From assembly GCF_014647375.1 (NCBI RefSeq), contig NZ_BMPB01000004.1:62001-126000 (forward strand): a stretch of 64,000 nucleotides of DNA. The letters are read 5' to 3'. The position numbers were made by a program, and so were the translations under genes. Below, in pieces: positions 54,705 to 62,040 of the stretch. Position 1 is the stretch's first letter; each line of letters begins with the position of its first letter. Under the pieces are notes generated by a model. That model was given only the letters and a program-made list of their open reading frames with translations. It was not told the origin of the DNA and ran no database searches. Source of the stretch: Parabacteroides faecis. GTDB taxonomy: Bacteria > Bacteroidota > Bacteroidia > Bacteroidales > Tannerellaceae.

Positions 54705-55829
54705 ATGAAAAGACTGTGTATGGCTGTTATGGCAATGTGTTTATTGTTGTCATGCGGCGAAAAAAAAGAAGAGGCTACAATTTCCGGTTTAATGAAGTCT
54801 GATTTCGTATCGGAAGTGGAGGGAAAGCCTACCGCCTTGTATGTGTTGAAGAATAAAAATGGGGCAGAAGCTTGCGTTACTAACTACGGTGGACGACTGG
54901 TATCCGTAATGGTCCCTGATAAGAATGGCAAAATGACGGATGTCGTGCTGGGATATGACAATATCAACCAGTATGTGCAGTCGGACGGTAATTACGGAGC
55001 TTTGATCGGACGTTATGGAAACCGTATCAACCAGGCTAAATTCACGTTGGACGACACGGAATATACGTTGCCAAAGAATGACGGCATGCATTGCCTGCAT
55101 GGTGGTCCTCAGGGATATCATGCCCGTATGTGGGATGCTAAACAGCTGAACGACCAGTCTTTGGAGCTGACTTATCTTTCGAAAGACGGCGAAGCCGGTT
55201 TCCCGGGAAATCTGAATATCAAAGTAACTTATACATTGACGGATGATAATGCTGTCGATATCAAATATGAAGCAACGACGGACAAGAAAACGGTTGTGAA
55301 CCTGACAAACCATAGTTATTTCAATCTTTCCGGCGTTCCCGGTTCCAATGTGTTGGATCAGTTGGTTATGATCAATGCGGATAACTATACGCCGGTTGAC
55401 AGCACCCTGATCCCTGTAGGTATCAGCCCTGTTGCTGAAACTCCGCTGGATCTGCGTACTCCGGTCGCTATCGGCAAGCAGATCAACGACCCGTTCCAGC
55501 AGCTACAGTTCGGTCATGGTTATGACCTGAACTGGGTACTGAATACAAACGGTGACAAGAATGTACTGGCAGCTAAGGCTTACTCTCCGACTAGCGGTAT
55601 CGCTCTGGAAGTATATACCAACGAACCGGGTATCCAGTTTTATACCGGAAACTTTATGGATGGAAAAGATACCGGCAAGCACGGCGTGACTTATCCGCAT
55701 CGCGGGGCTTTCTGTCTGGAGACACAGCATTACCCGGATACGCCTAATCATCCGGACTTCCCGAGTGTCGTTCTTAACCCGGGAGAAAAGTATACCAGCG
55801 AATGTATTTATAAATTTACTGTAGAATGA
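54705..55829 (+). CDS. galM: Lipoprotein aldose 1-epimerase (mutarotase)
   Basis: 374 aa. Interconverts alpha and beta anomers of hexoses. The N-terminus MKRLCMAVMAMCLLLSCGEK ends in a lipobox, so the enzyme is membrane-anchored in the periplasm or on the surface rather than cytoplasmic. Conserved sites: NYGGRLVSVMVPDKNG, GRYGNRINQAKF, GMHCLHGG, the catalytic His in NLTNHSYFNLSG and the catalytic Glu in FCLETQHYPDTPNH. The last segment is typical of the galactose mutarotase family. It stands in its own unit with a promoter and terminator. Confidence 0.93.
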   Translation: MKRLCMAVMAMCLLLSCGEKKEEATISGLMKSDFVSEVEGKPTALYVLKNKNGAEACVTNYGGRLVSVMVPDKNGKMTDVVLGYDNINQYVQSDGNYGALIGRYGNRINQAKFTLDDTEYTLPKNDGMHCLHGGPQGYHARMWDAKQLNDQSLELTYLSKDGEAGFPGNLNIKVTYTLTDDNAVDIKYEATTDKKTVVNLTNHSYFNLSGVPGSNVLDQLVMINADNYTPVDSTLIPVGISPVAETPLDLRTPVAIGKQINDPFQQLQFGHGYDLNWVLNTNGDKNVLAAKAYSPTSGIALEVYTNEPGIQFYTGNFMDGKDTGKHGVTYPHRGAFCLETQHYPDTPNHPDFPSVVLNPGEKYTSECIYKFTVE

Positions 55830-55873
55830 TTCCGGTTGATTAACAACCGAGATCGCTATTTTGCTATAAAAGG

Positions 55874-55898
55874 AAGGCTACCTATTACAGGTGGCCTT
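55874..55898 (+). terminator. Terminator of the aldose 1-epimerase gene
   Basis: Stem AAGGCTACCT (55874-55883) / AGGTGGCCTT (55889-55898) with one T-G pair, 5-nt loop, followed by TTTTTCTTG. Confidence 0.85.
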
Positions 55899-55948
55899 TT
55901 TTTCTTGTTAATAATTCTTTGCAAAGAATATATATTATTGCTTTTAGC

Positions 55949-55956
55949 TATCTTTG
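55949..55956 (+). promoter_or_regulatory. -7 promoter element upstream of the structured leader
   Basis: TATCTTTG followed by TCCC, a perfect TAnnTTTG match but without TTTG at the right spacing. The transcript would start near 55963, about 300 nt before the next coding start. Confidence 0.55.
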
Positions 55957-56130
55957 TCCCGTTCAACAGATGAATGGCCCTTTGAGTTTCGGCTACTCAT
56001 TTGCTGAGTGACATATAAGCGTTTAAGATATTATCTTTGGAACTGAAAATCGCCAAGTTTCTAGTCGAACGAAGATGATAGACAACTGAACGCTCACGCT
56101 TGTTATATATACTCCTGTATATACAATAGG

Positions 56131-56212
56131 GCGTGGGCTGTTGTCTTATTATTTGTTCGATGGGTGTTTGGCGATACCTCAGTTCCGAATAATGGATTAA
56201 CAGTTCCCACGC
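56131..56212 (+). ncRNA. Candidate structured 5' leader (unnamed RNA motif)
   Basis: Outer stem GCGTGGG-CTGTT (56131-56142) with AACAG-TT-CCCACGC (56199-56212), 12 bp with a 2-nt bulge. An ATTATT/AATAAT stem (56148-56153 / 56188-56193) and a short GGT/ACC stem are nested inside. It lies in the ~300-nt leader downstream of the TATCTTTG at 55949 and 54 nt before the small helical protein gene. It could be a cis-acting regulator, or simply an inverted repeat. I do not recognise a known riboswitch class. An 80-codon minus-strand frame (55997-56239) crosses the same stretch. Confidence 0.4.
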
Positions 56213-56266
56213 TTCTTTATTATATAAAATGCCAAACAAGGGAAACAGGGCGGCTTGATCTACTAT

Positions 56267-56626
56267 ATGAATCCTAAAGAAAGAGAACGGATTGCTGTTT
56301 GCCGGGTTTTACTGGATATTGCAGAGGGAATGGATGGCTACACACCCGTATCTGATTGTCCGCATTTTCAACAGTTACAGAATAAGATCCTTTTGACGGA
56401 GCAGGATTTTGAGAAGGCACGGGAAACAGCTGTCCTGGAAAGCCTGGTTATTCTGAAAGGGGCACATTACAACGTCAAGATGATGCTGGCATTGACCGTG
56501 TGCGATCTGTATTCCGAATATATGGTTACTCCGCTTAACTGTCGTCTGGCTTTCGAAACATTGATGAGTGCTATAGACTGGCCCATCTCCTTTTCCGAAG
56601 TGTTGGCGAAAAGCAAAACGGAATAA
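56267..56626 (+). CDS. Small helical protein of unknown function (119 aa)
   Basis: An in-frame TTG at 56255 would add four residues; the ATG at 56267 is preferred. The protein is predicted all-helical, soluble and without a signal peptide. The stretch LKGAHYNVKMMLALTVCDLYSEYMVTPLNCRLAFETLMSAI vaguely resembles a TerB-like helical fold, but I cannot support a name. No catalytic motif is visible. It ends only 8 nt before the end of the convergent porE gene. A ~300-nt leader with a structured segment precedes it. Confidence 0.65.
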   Translation: MNPKERERIAVCRVLLDIAEGMDGYTPVSDCPHFQQLQNKILLTEQDFEKARETAVLESLVILKGAHYNVKMMLALTVCDLYSEYMVTPLNCRLAFETLMSAIDWPISFSEVLAKSKTE

Positions 56627-56634
56627 CGATACCT

Positions 56635-58629
56635 TTAGAACAGGTTATAGTTTGTTCTGAGTACTTTAAATTCTGTACGGCGGTTTATCTGGTCAGCCAT
56701 TTCCTGTTGTTCGGGAGTCAGCGTCAGGATAAACTCTTCCGTCAGTATATCCCCCTCCTTCAGGAAGTCGAAGCTTTTAGCCATTTTCTTATTGATCACC
56801 TTCGGTACGCTTTCACCGTATCCTTTGGCTTCCAGACGTTCTTTGTCGATGCCTCCGGCAATCAGATAATCCACTACCGACTGGGCACGGCGTTGTGCCA
56901 GGCGTTCGTTATACTGGTCGCTGCCTTTGCGGTCGGTATGTGCTCCCAGCTCGATTGTCACGTTCGGGTTATCGTTCAACATCTTGATCATTTCATCCAG
57001 TGCCTTTTGCGATTCGGGGCGCAGGGTTGCCTTATCGAAATCGTAGAAGATATTTTCGATAACGACCGGTTTGCTGATCGGGGAGAGATAGAAGTCTACG
57101 ATATAAGTCTCGTTCTTCTCTTCCGGTCCGGTTCTCAGTTCGAAATTCTGGTTGAGGTAACCGCGGGCACTAGCCATCATGACGTAACGGATATCGCGTT
57201 CCAGTTCCACCCGGTAAGTACCGTCTTTCTTCGCCAGAACCTTTTCGTTCAGACCGTCTTTACCGACAATACGGACCGTTGCATCCTCGATCGGATTTTC
57301 ATCCACGTCGAAGACAATACCTTCGATAAATATAGTTATAATAGGAAGTTCGAACGAGTATAGGTGATCATAACCGCGTGCATCGTTACGGTTAGAACTG
57401 AAAAATCCTTTTTCCTTGTTCCCCTCGAAGGTAATACCAAAATCGTCTCCCATCGAGTTGATCGGTGCTTTCAGGTTCTCGACATGCCATTTGCCGGTGC
57501 TGTCCTGGGTCGCTTTGAAAAGGTCAAGGCCGCCCATCCCCGGATGTCCGTTAGAAGCAAAGTAGAGCGTGACGGAGTCGCGTACGTATGGGAACATCTC
57601 GTCGCCGGGAGTATTGATCTCCGGTCCCAGGTTTTCCATCGGACCGAAGTCATTGCCTACAAGACGGGAACGGAAAATATCTTTTCCTCCGAAACCTCCC
57701 ACAGCATCGGATACATAATAAAGGTATTTCCCGTCAGGAGAAATGGCCGGATGACCTAAAGCTGTCACTGAGTCTTTCACAATACTGGCACGTGTCCCTT
57801 TACCCCATTTGGCGCTGCTGCGGGTAGATACGTAAATTTCAGAAGTACGCGGTCCCTCCGGGTCTTGTGCGCAATAGGTGTAATACATCGTGTTTCCGTC
57901 TTTTGAGAAAGAAGGAGTTCCTTCGTCAAATTCGGTATTCACTTCATCTTCCAGTTCGACAGGAGCAAGCCAGTTGCCTTGTTCATCTTGCTTGACCAGG
58001 AAAAAGTCGTTGTTCCTGATGCCGGTGATAGCACTGACCGTCTCATCCTTGTCTTTGTTTGCCCCTTTAGGTGTACGGGAAGAGGTGAAATAAAGCTGGT
58101 CGTATTTGTCGCCGTATAACATCGGGCTGAAGTCACCGCGGCGGGAATTGAATTTTTCCATCCGCTTAACGATGTAACGGCTCGGATTCTGTTTCCATTG
58201 CGGAGCCAGTTCGCTCCCTTTGATACCATTGAGGGCCAGTTTGCTTTCCGGGTTTCGTTGCAGGAAATCATTGTAGTAACGTATAGCTTCTGTATATCTG
58301 CCGGTTTTCTGGTACATCTGTCCCAGGCGCAGGCTTACGATGCTGTCGGGATATTCGTAACGCAATGCGTTCATATAAGCGCTGGTCGCTCTCGGTGTAT
58401 TATTAATGAGACGGTTACATTCTGCCATCCGGTAAGCGATATACCCGCGTAAGTCTCTTTTCTGAGGAGATGTTTTCGTATAAACCTTCCGATAGATAGC
58501 TGCTGCCTCAAAGTATTCGCCGATCCGCTGCTTCTCTTCCGCATCGCTCAGCTTGGCTGATTTGCAGGAAAACAACAGTAAAGCGGTTAAAAACAGTAAT
58601 ATATAGGGAGTAATCTTCTTATTCATCAC
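56635..58629 (-). CDS. porE: Type IX secretion system lipoprotein PorE (TPR, beta-propeller, CRD, OmpA domains)
   Basis: 664 aa with the domain order of Porphyromonas PorE. A lipobox (LLLFSCKSA, Cys22) opens the protein. TPR-like repeats follow (residues ~30-135; YQKTGRYTEAIRYYNDFLQRNPES). A PD40/WD40-type beta-propeller comes next (~165-430: MYYTYCAQDPEGPRTSEIYVS, HPAISPDGKYLYYVSDAVGG, LYFASNGHPGMGGLDLF). A carboxypeptidase-regulatory-like fold spans ~435-520 (IEGIVFDVDENPIEDATVRIVGKDG). The C-terminal OmpA domain (IFYDFDKATLRPESQKAL, then HTDRKGSDQYNERLAQRRA) binds peptidoglycan. PorE is thought to anchor the secretion machine to the cell wall. Together with porQ and the sorting-domain proteins it shows that the host has a type IX system. 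Confidence 0.88.
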   Translation of the reverse strand: MMNKKITPYILLFLTALLLFSCKSAKLSDAEEKQRIGEYFEAAAIYRKVYTKTSPQKRDLRGYIAYRMAECNRLINNTPRATSAYMNALRYEYPDSIVSLRLGQMYQKTGRYTEAIRYYNDFLQRNPESKLALNGIKGSELAPQWKQNPSRYIVKRMEKFNSRRGDFSPMLYGDKYDQLYFTSSRTPKGANKDKDETVSAITGIRNNDFFLVKQDEQGNWLAPVELEDEVNTEFDEGTPSFSKDGNTMYYTYCAQDPEGPRTSEIYVSTRSSAKWGKGTRASIVKDSVTALGHPAISPDGKYLYYVSDAVGGFGGKDIFRSRLVGNDFGPMENLGPEINTPGDEMFPYVRDSVTLYFASNGHPGMGGLDLFKATQDSTGKWHVENLKAPINSMGDDFGITFEGNKEKGFFSSNRNDARGYDHLYSFELPIITIFIEGIVFDVDENPIEDATVRIVGKDGLNEKVLAKKDGTYRVELERDIRYVMMASARGYLNQNFELRTGPEEKNETYIVDFYLSPISKPVVIENIFYDFDKATLRPESQKALDEMIKMLNDNPNVTIELGAHTDRKGSDQYNERLAQRRAQSVVDYLIAGGIDKERLEAKGYGESVPKVINKKMAKSFDFLKEGDILTEEFILTLTPEQQEMADQINRRTEFKVLRTNYNLF

Positions 58630-58697
58630 CGGATAATCTTTATACTATGTAATAACGAATGGATTGAAAGGATATTGCCTGAACCGTATATTCATTA

Positions 58698-59915
58698 TTA
58701 TAATAATAGCGAGCTATCCCCGTAACTCAAGAATCGGAAATCATGTCCCAACGCATAGTTATATATATTCATCCAATCCCCTTTCACGAAAGCTGAGATA
58801 AGTAGGAGCAAGGTGCTTTTGGGTTGGTGGAAGTTGGTCACGATGCCTTTTACAATCTTGAACTCATAGCCGGGGGCAATGATGATCTGGGTAGCCGTAA
58901 TCAGGGTGTTCAATTGATGTTTATCCAGATAGTCGAGTATGTTCTGCAGGGCTTCTGCGGTTGTCAACCGGTTGTTGCTTTCCTCGTACGGCATCCATTG
59001 TTTGACGACCAACTCTTCGGAAGTCGCTTCCGGATTGGTGGCAAGTGTCGTACCGATATAATAAAGGCTTTCGAGCGTGCGGACGGAAGTTGTCCCTACG
59101 GCGATAATATGTCCTAGGTTCTGCATGACCCGTTCGATCGTGCTGCGGCGTACGGATATATATTCGGTATGCATTTCGTGCCCTTCGATCGTTTCGCTTT
59201 TGACCGGTTTGAATGTTCCGGCTCCGACATGCAGTGTCAACTCTTCACGGCCGAAACCTTTGGCATCCAGATCTGCCAGCACTTCCGGGGTAAAATGAAG
59301 CCCTGCCGTCGGTGCGGCAACCGAACCCTTGATTTTTGAATAAACAGTCTGATACGTCTTCAGGTCGCTCTCTTCTGTTTTCCGGTGCAGATAAGGAGGT
59401 ATGGGAAGCTCGCCCGCAGCATCCAGTACTTCAGCAAAGCTGAAACCTCCGCTCCAGCTGAACCTGATCTGGTGTGTCTCTCCGTAGCTTTGTACTTTCT
59501 CGGCAGACAGTCTGACAGTCTGACCTGCAACGGTTATCTCGCGTGAAAGAACAGGCTCTTTCCATTTCTTCGCATTCCCGATCAGGCAAATCCAGTTACA
59601 TGCTTCTGTTTCCTGAAAGATAAGTTCATAATCATGTGGCACAGCAGGATCAAGACAGAATACTTCGATCTGTGCTCCTGTCGCACGCTGAAATAATAAC
59701 CGTGCCTGGATGACGCGGGTATTGTTGAATACCATCAGTGAACCTTCCGGCAGATAATCGGTAATATGCTTGAAAACGCTTTCGCCTACTTTTCCGTCCC
59801 GGTAAAGTAATAATTTGGATTCATCCCGTTTGGGCAGGGGAAACTTTGCTATTCGTTCATCAGGTAACGAATAGTTATAATCTTCGATACTTATCTGTTG
59901 AGTTTTTGTAACCAT
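58698..59915 (-). CDS. queA: S-adenosylmethionine:tRNA ribosyltransferase-isomerase
   Basis: 405 aa from ATG at 59915 (MVTKTQQISIEDYNYSLPDERIAKFPLPKRD). The open frame extends further upstream, but that part crosses the divergent promoter region and does not resemble QueA. The enzyme transfers the ribosyl part of SAM to preQ1 in tRNA, making epoxyqueuosine. Typical motifs: SLPDERIAKFPLPKRDESKLL, MVFNNTRVIQARLLF, SVAAPTAGLHFT, ELTLHVGAGTFKPV, and NFHQPKSTLLLLISAF near the end. Usual length is ~345 aa; the additional residues are common in Bacteroidetes. It is divergent from the DUF2027 gene. Confidence 0.94.
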   Translation of the reverse strand: MVTKTQQISIEDYNYSLPDERIAKFPLPKRDESKLLLYRDGKVGESVFKHITDYLPEGSLMVFNNTRVIQARLLFQRATGAQIEVFCLDPAVPHDYELIFQETEACNWICLIGNAKKWKEPVLSREITVAGQTVRLSAEKVQSYGETHQIRFSWSGGFSFAEVLDAAGELPIPPYLHRKTEESDLKTYQTVYSKIKGSVAAPTAGLHFTPEVLADLDAKGFGREELTLHVGAGTFKPVKSETIEGHEMHTEYISVRRSTIERVMQNLGHIIAVGTTSVRTLESLYYIGTTLATNPEATSEELVVKQWMPYEESNNRLTTAEALQNILDYLDKHQLNTLITATQIIIAPGYEFKIVKGIVTNFHQPKSTLLLLISAFVKGDWMNIYNYALGHDFRFLSYGDSSLLL

Positions 59916-59956
59916 TGCTATCTCTGTTTTCGGATACGTTCTTATCGAACCGGCTG

Positions 59957-59995
59957 CAAAAGTACTACAAATGTGTGGGAAATGTATTACTTTTG
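59957..59995. promoter_or_regulatory. Divergent promoters of queA and the DUF2027/Smr gene
   Basis: Minus strand TACTTTTG (plus-strand 59957-59964) towards queA; plus strand TACTTTTG (59988-59995) towards the DUF2027 gene. Their positions indicate transcripts that start inside the longer upstream open frames, supporting the shorter starts chosen for both genes. Confidence 0.55.
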
Positions 59996-60020
59996 TGTTC
60001 ATAACACTAATAATAAAACG

Positions 60021-61094
60021 ATGAATACTGTAAAAGTCGGAGATAAAGTCCGTTTCCTGAATACCACAGGAGGCGGAATCGTACGTAGTTTTAAAGGGAA
60101 GGATCAGGTACTGGTAGAGGATGAAGACGGTTTTGAAGTCCCCGCACTGATCCGCGAATGCGTAGTGGTAGGTGGAGAAAATGAAATGCAGGTACATAGC
60201 TCGAACCGTCCGAAATCACAACCGCAGGTCCAGGTTCAACAATCTGCCCCCAAACCACAGCCGAAGCCTGAAGAAGTGAAGATCGAGGAAACTGCCGAAG
60301 GAGAACGGATGAATATCTATCTGGCTTATCTTCCCCTCGAACCGACCAAGGTGATGCAGCAGAGCGGTTATGAAACTTACTTCATCAATGACAGTAACTA
60401 CTATCTGCTCTTTAATTATATGAACCGCCATAACAATAGCTGGATCAGCCGCTATAATGGCCTGATAGAACCGAATACGAAAATCTTCCTGGAAGAGTTT
60501 GGCAAAGAAGATCTGAATGACCTTGAACGTATCTGCGTGCAGTTGATCGCTTTCAAGAAAGATAAGCCTTATTCCCTGAAGAATTCCATCTCTGTAGAGC
60601 TGCATCTTGATACGGTGAAGTTCTACAAGCAGCATTGTTTTATGGAAAATGACTTCTTCGAAGAAGATGCAATGGTTTATCCAATTGTCCGTAACGATGT
60701 TCCGGAGAGGGAACTGCTTGTTTCCGCTGCAGATTTAAAGGAAGCAATGTATCAGAAAGTCCAGGAAGAACGTCATGCGCCGCAGCCTATCGTAAAGAAG
60801 AAGTCTGACACTGCTGTGCTGGAAGTCGATCTGCATATAACTGAACTGCTGGATAATACAAATGGCCTGAGCAATGCGGATATGCTGACTTATCAGTTGG
60901 ATAAGTTCCACGAAGTATTGGGTAAGTATGCCAATCATAAAGGACAGAAGATTGTCTTCATCCACGGAAAAGGTGACGGCGTGCTTCGTAAGGCGATAGA
61001 AAAAGAACTGAAAACAAGATACAAACAGTATTATTATCAGGATGCTTCTTTCCGTGAGTATGGCTTTGGTGCTACTATGGTTACTATCAAGTAA
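60021..61094 (+). CDS. DUF2027-domain protein with C-terminal Smr domain
   Basis: 357 aa from ATG at 60021 (MNTVKVGDKVRFLN). The longer open frame from 59898 overlaps the queA start and the promoter region, so it is rejected. An N-terminal small beta domain (VGDKVRFLNTTGGGIVRSFKGKDQVLVEDEDGFEVPAL) is followed by a Pro/Gln/Lys-rich linker, a DUF2027 beta domain (~95-220: MNIYLAYLPLEPTKVMQQSGYETYFINDSNYYLLFNYM) and a C-terminal Smr domain (VDLHITELL, then IVFIHGKGDGVLRKAIEKEL). Smr domains are often nucleases or nucleic-acid binding, as in MutS2; here the HGKGDG loop is intact. The biological role is not known. Confidence 0.88.
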   Translation: MNTVKVGDKVRFLNTTGGGIVRSFKGKDQVLVEDEDGFEVPALIRECVVVGGENEMQVHSSNRPKSQPQVQVQQSAPKPQPKPEEVKIEETAEGERMNIYLAYLPLEPTKVMQQSGYETYFINDSNYYLLFNYMNRHNNSWISRYNGLIEPNTKIFLEEFGKEDLNDLERICVQLIAFKKDKPYSLKNSISVELHLDTVKFYKQHCFMENDFFEEDAMVYPIVRNDVPERELLVSAADLKEAMYQKVQEERHAPQPIVKKKSDTAVLEVDLHITELLDNTNGLSNADMLTYQLDKFHEVLGKYANHKGQKIVFIHGKGDGVLRKAIEKELKTRYKQYYYQDASFREYGFGATMVTIK

Positions 61095-61157
61095 GATCAG
61101 CTCCTGATATATAACGGATAAGTGCCGGATAAGTTATGTTACCCTTGCAGGAAAGTT

Positions 61158-61241
61158 GTTGCCGACGCCCTCGACAGCTTTGCCGACGTCGTCGACAATT
61201 TTGCTGACGCTGTCGACAATATTGCCGACAGTGTCGGCAAC
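61158..61241. repeat. Four tandem 21-nt palindromic units
   Basis: Units at 61158-61178, 61179-61199, 61200-61220 and 61221-61241, all of the form TTGCCGACG-x-x-GTCGACAA. The last is a perfect palindrome around AGT (TTGCCGAC-AGT-GTCGGCAA); the others are imperfect palindromes. The period is a multiple of three and no stop codon occurs in the frame starting at 61122. Confidence 0.85.
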
Positions 61242-61424
61242 AGTTTCCCTGCTGAAGAAAAACTGTTTTAAAAGGAGAGAGTCAAGAGAAAGTACGGAGT
61301 ATTTTTAAGGAGGCTCCTTCTTCCGAAGCAATCAGGAAAGGGAGATATGGTAAATATTCGGATTTAGAAAGATTTGAGCCAATGTTGCAATAATAGAAAA
61401 TATTGAACCCAAATGACAGGTTTT

Positions 61425-61502
61425 GTAGGGGCGGGGTTTACCCGCCCTATGCGACAATAATATAACAACCGATGGAGAAGGGCGGGCAGACCCCGCCCCT
61501 AC
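61425..61502. repeat. GC-rich inverted repeat upstream of the CYTH gene
   Basis: Left arm 61425-61447 (GTAGGGGCGGGGTTTACCC and CGCCC) and right arm 61480-61502 (its complement with two or three mismatches: GGGCGGGCAGACCCCGCCCCTAC region). The arms are 23 nt, the spacer 32 nt. It resembles the interspersed GC-rich hairpins often found in otherwise AT-rich Bacteroidales intergenic DNA. Confidence 0.8.
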
Positions 61503-61539
61503 CAACGACACTACATTCAATTCTGATAATAAATAAACT

Positions 61540-62022
61540 ATGGCAACCGAAATAGAAAGAAAATTTATTGTTAAAGGGGACTTCTCTAAAGATGTCTATA
61601 GCTCTCAGCGGATTGTGCAGGGATATATCTGTTCCCAACCCGGTCGTACGGTACGTGTTCGTATCCGTGGCGATAAAGGGTATCTGACTATTAAAGGTCC
61701 GTCGGACGATAAAGGGTTGAGCCGTTATGAGTTCGAACAGGAAATACCATTGACGGATGCAGAGCAATTGTTGAAACTCTGTGAGCCGGGTGCCATAGAT
61801 AAAGTACGTCATCTGATCCGTGCCGGACAACATACCTGGGAGGTCGATGTTTTTCACGGAGCCAACGAAGGACTGATCATGGCTGAAATAGAACTGGCCT
61901 CCGAAGACGAACCTTTCGAAAAACCGGAATGGATAGGAGAGGAAGTTAGTGGCGACCGCAGGTATTACAATTCGATGTTGACTAAAGAACCCTATACCGG
62001 GTGGGCGAAGAAACAATATTAA
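61540..62022 (+). CDS. CYTH-domain protein (triphosphate tunnel metalloenzyme family)
   Basis: 160 aa. The N-terminal EIERKF (Glu4, Glu6, Lys8) is the ExExK signature of the family, followed by RTVRVRIRGDKGYLTIKGP and a C-terminal VDVFHGANEGLIMAEIEL. These residues line a tunnel that binds triphosphates and Mg2+. Bacterial members are tripolyphosphatases or similar; the substrate here is not known. It sits behind a GC-rich intergenic repeat, and the S46 peptidase gene follows after 18 nt in the same direction. Confidence 0.9.
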   Translation: MATEIERKFIVKGDFSKDVYSSQRIVQGYICSQPGRTVRVRIRGDKGYLTIKGPSDDKGLSRYEFEQEIPLTDAEQLLKLCEPGAIDKVRHLIRAGQHTWEVDVFHGANEGLIMAEIELASEDEPFEKPEWIGEEVSGDRRYYNSMLTKEPYTGWAKKQY

Positions 62023-62040
62023 TTTAAACAATAAAACACC

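Larger units (their letters stand above)
61095..61539. other. Gap with tandem palindromes and a long inverted repeat
   Basis: 445 bases without a convincing gene. They hold the 4 x 21-nt palindromic array (61158-61241) and the GC-rich inverted repeat (61425-61502), separated by unremarkable sequence. No TAnnTTTG promoter is evident before the CYTH gene. Confidence 0.6.

Noticed and set aside
55997-56239. 80-codon minus-strand frame
   Set aside because: No promoter upstream, no recognisable motif, and it coincides with inverted repeats of the leader. It is kept as the alternative to the structured RNA but not annotated.
59898-60020. N-terminal extension of the DUF2027 gene
   Set aside because: It overlaps the queA start and the predicted promoter; MNTVKVGDKV begins a normal DUF2027-type protein.
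59916-60197. N-terminal extension of queA
   Set aside because: The extra 94 residues do not resemble QueA and cross the divergent promoter region.
61158-61241. Possible CRISPR array
   Set aside because: Units are directly adjacent with no spacers, and no cas gene is present in the window.
61122-61271. GTG-initiated frame of 49 codons through the tandem palindromes
   Set aside because: The opposite strand is open through the repeats as well, which suggests that the absence of stops reflects the repeated unit rather than a coding sequence.
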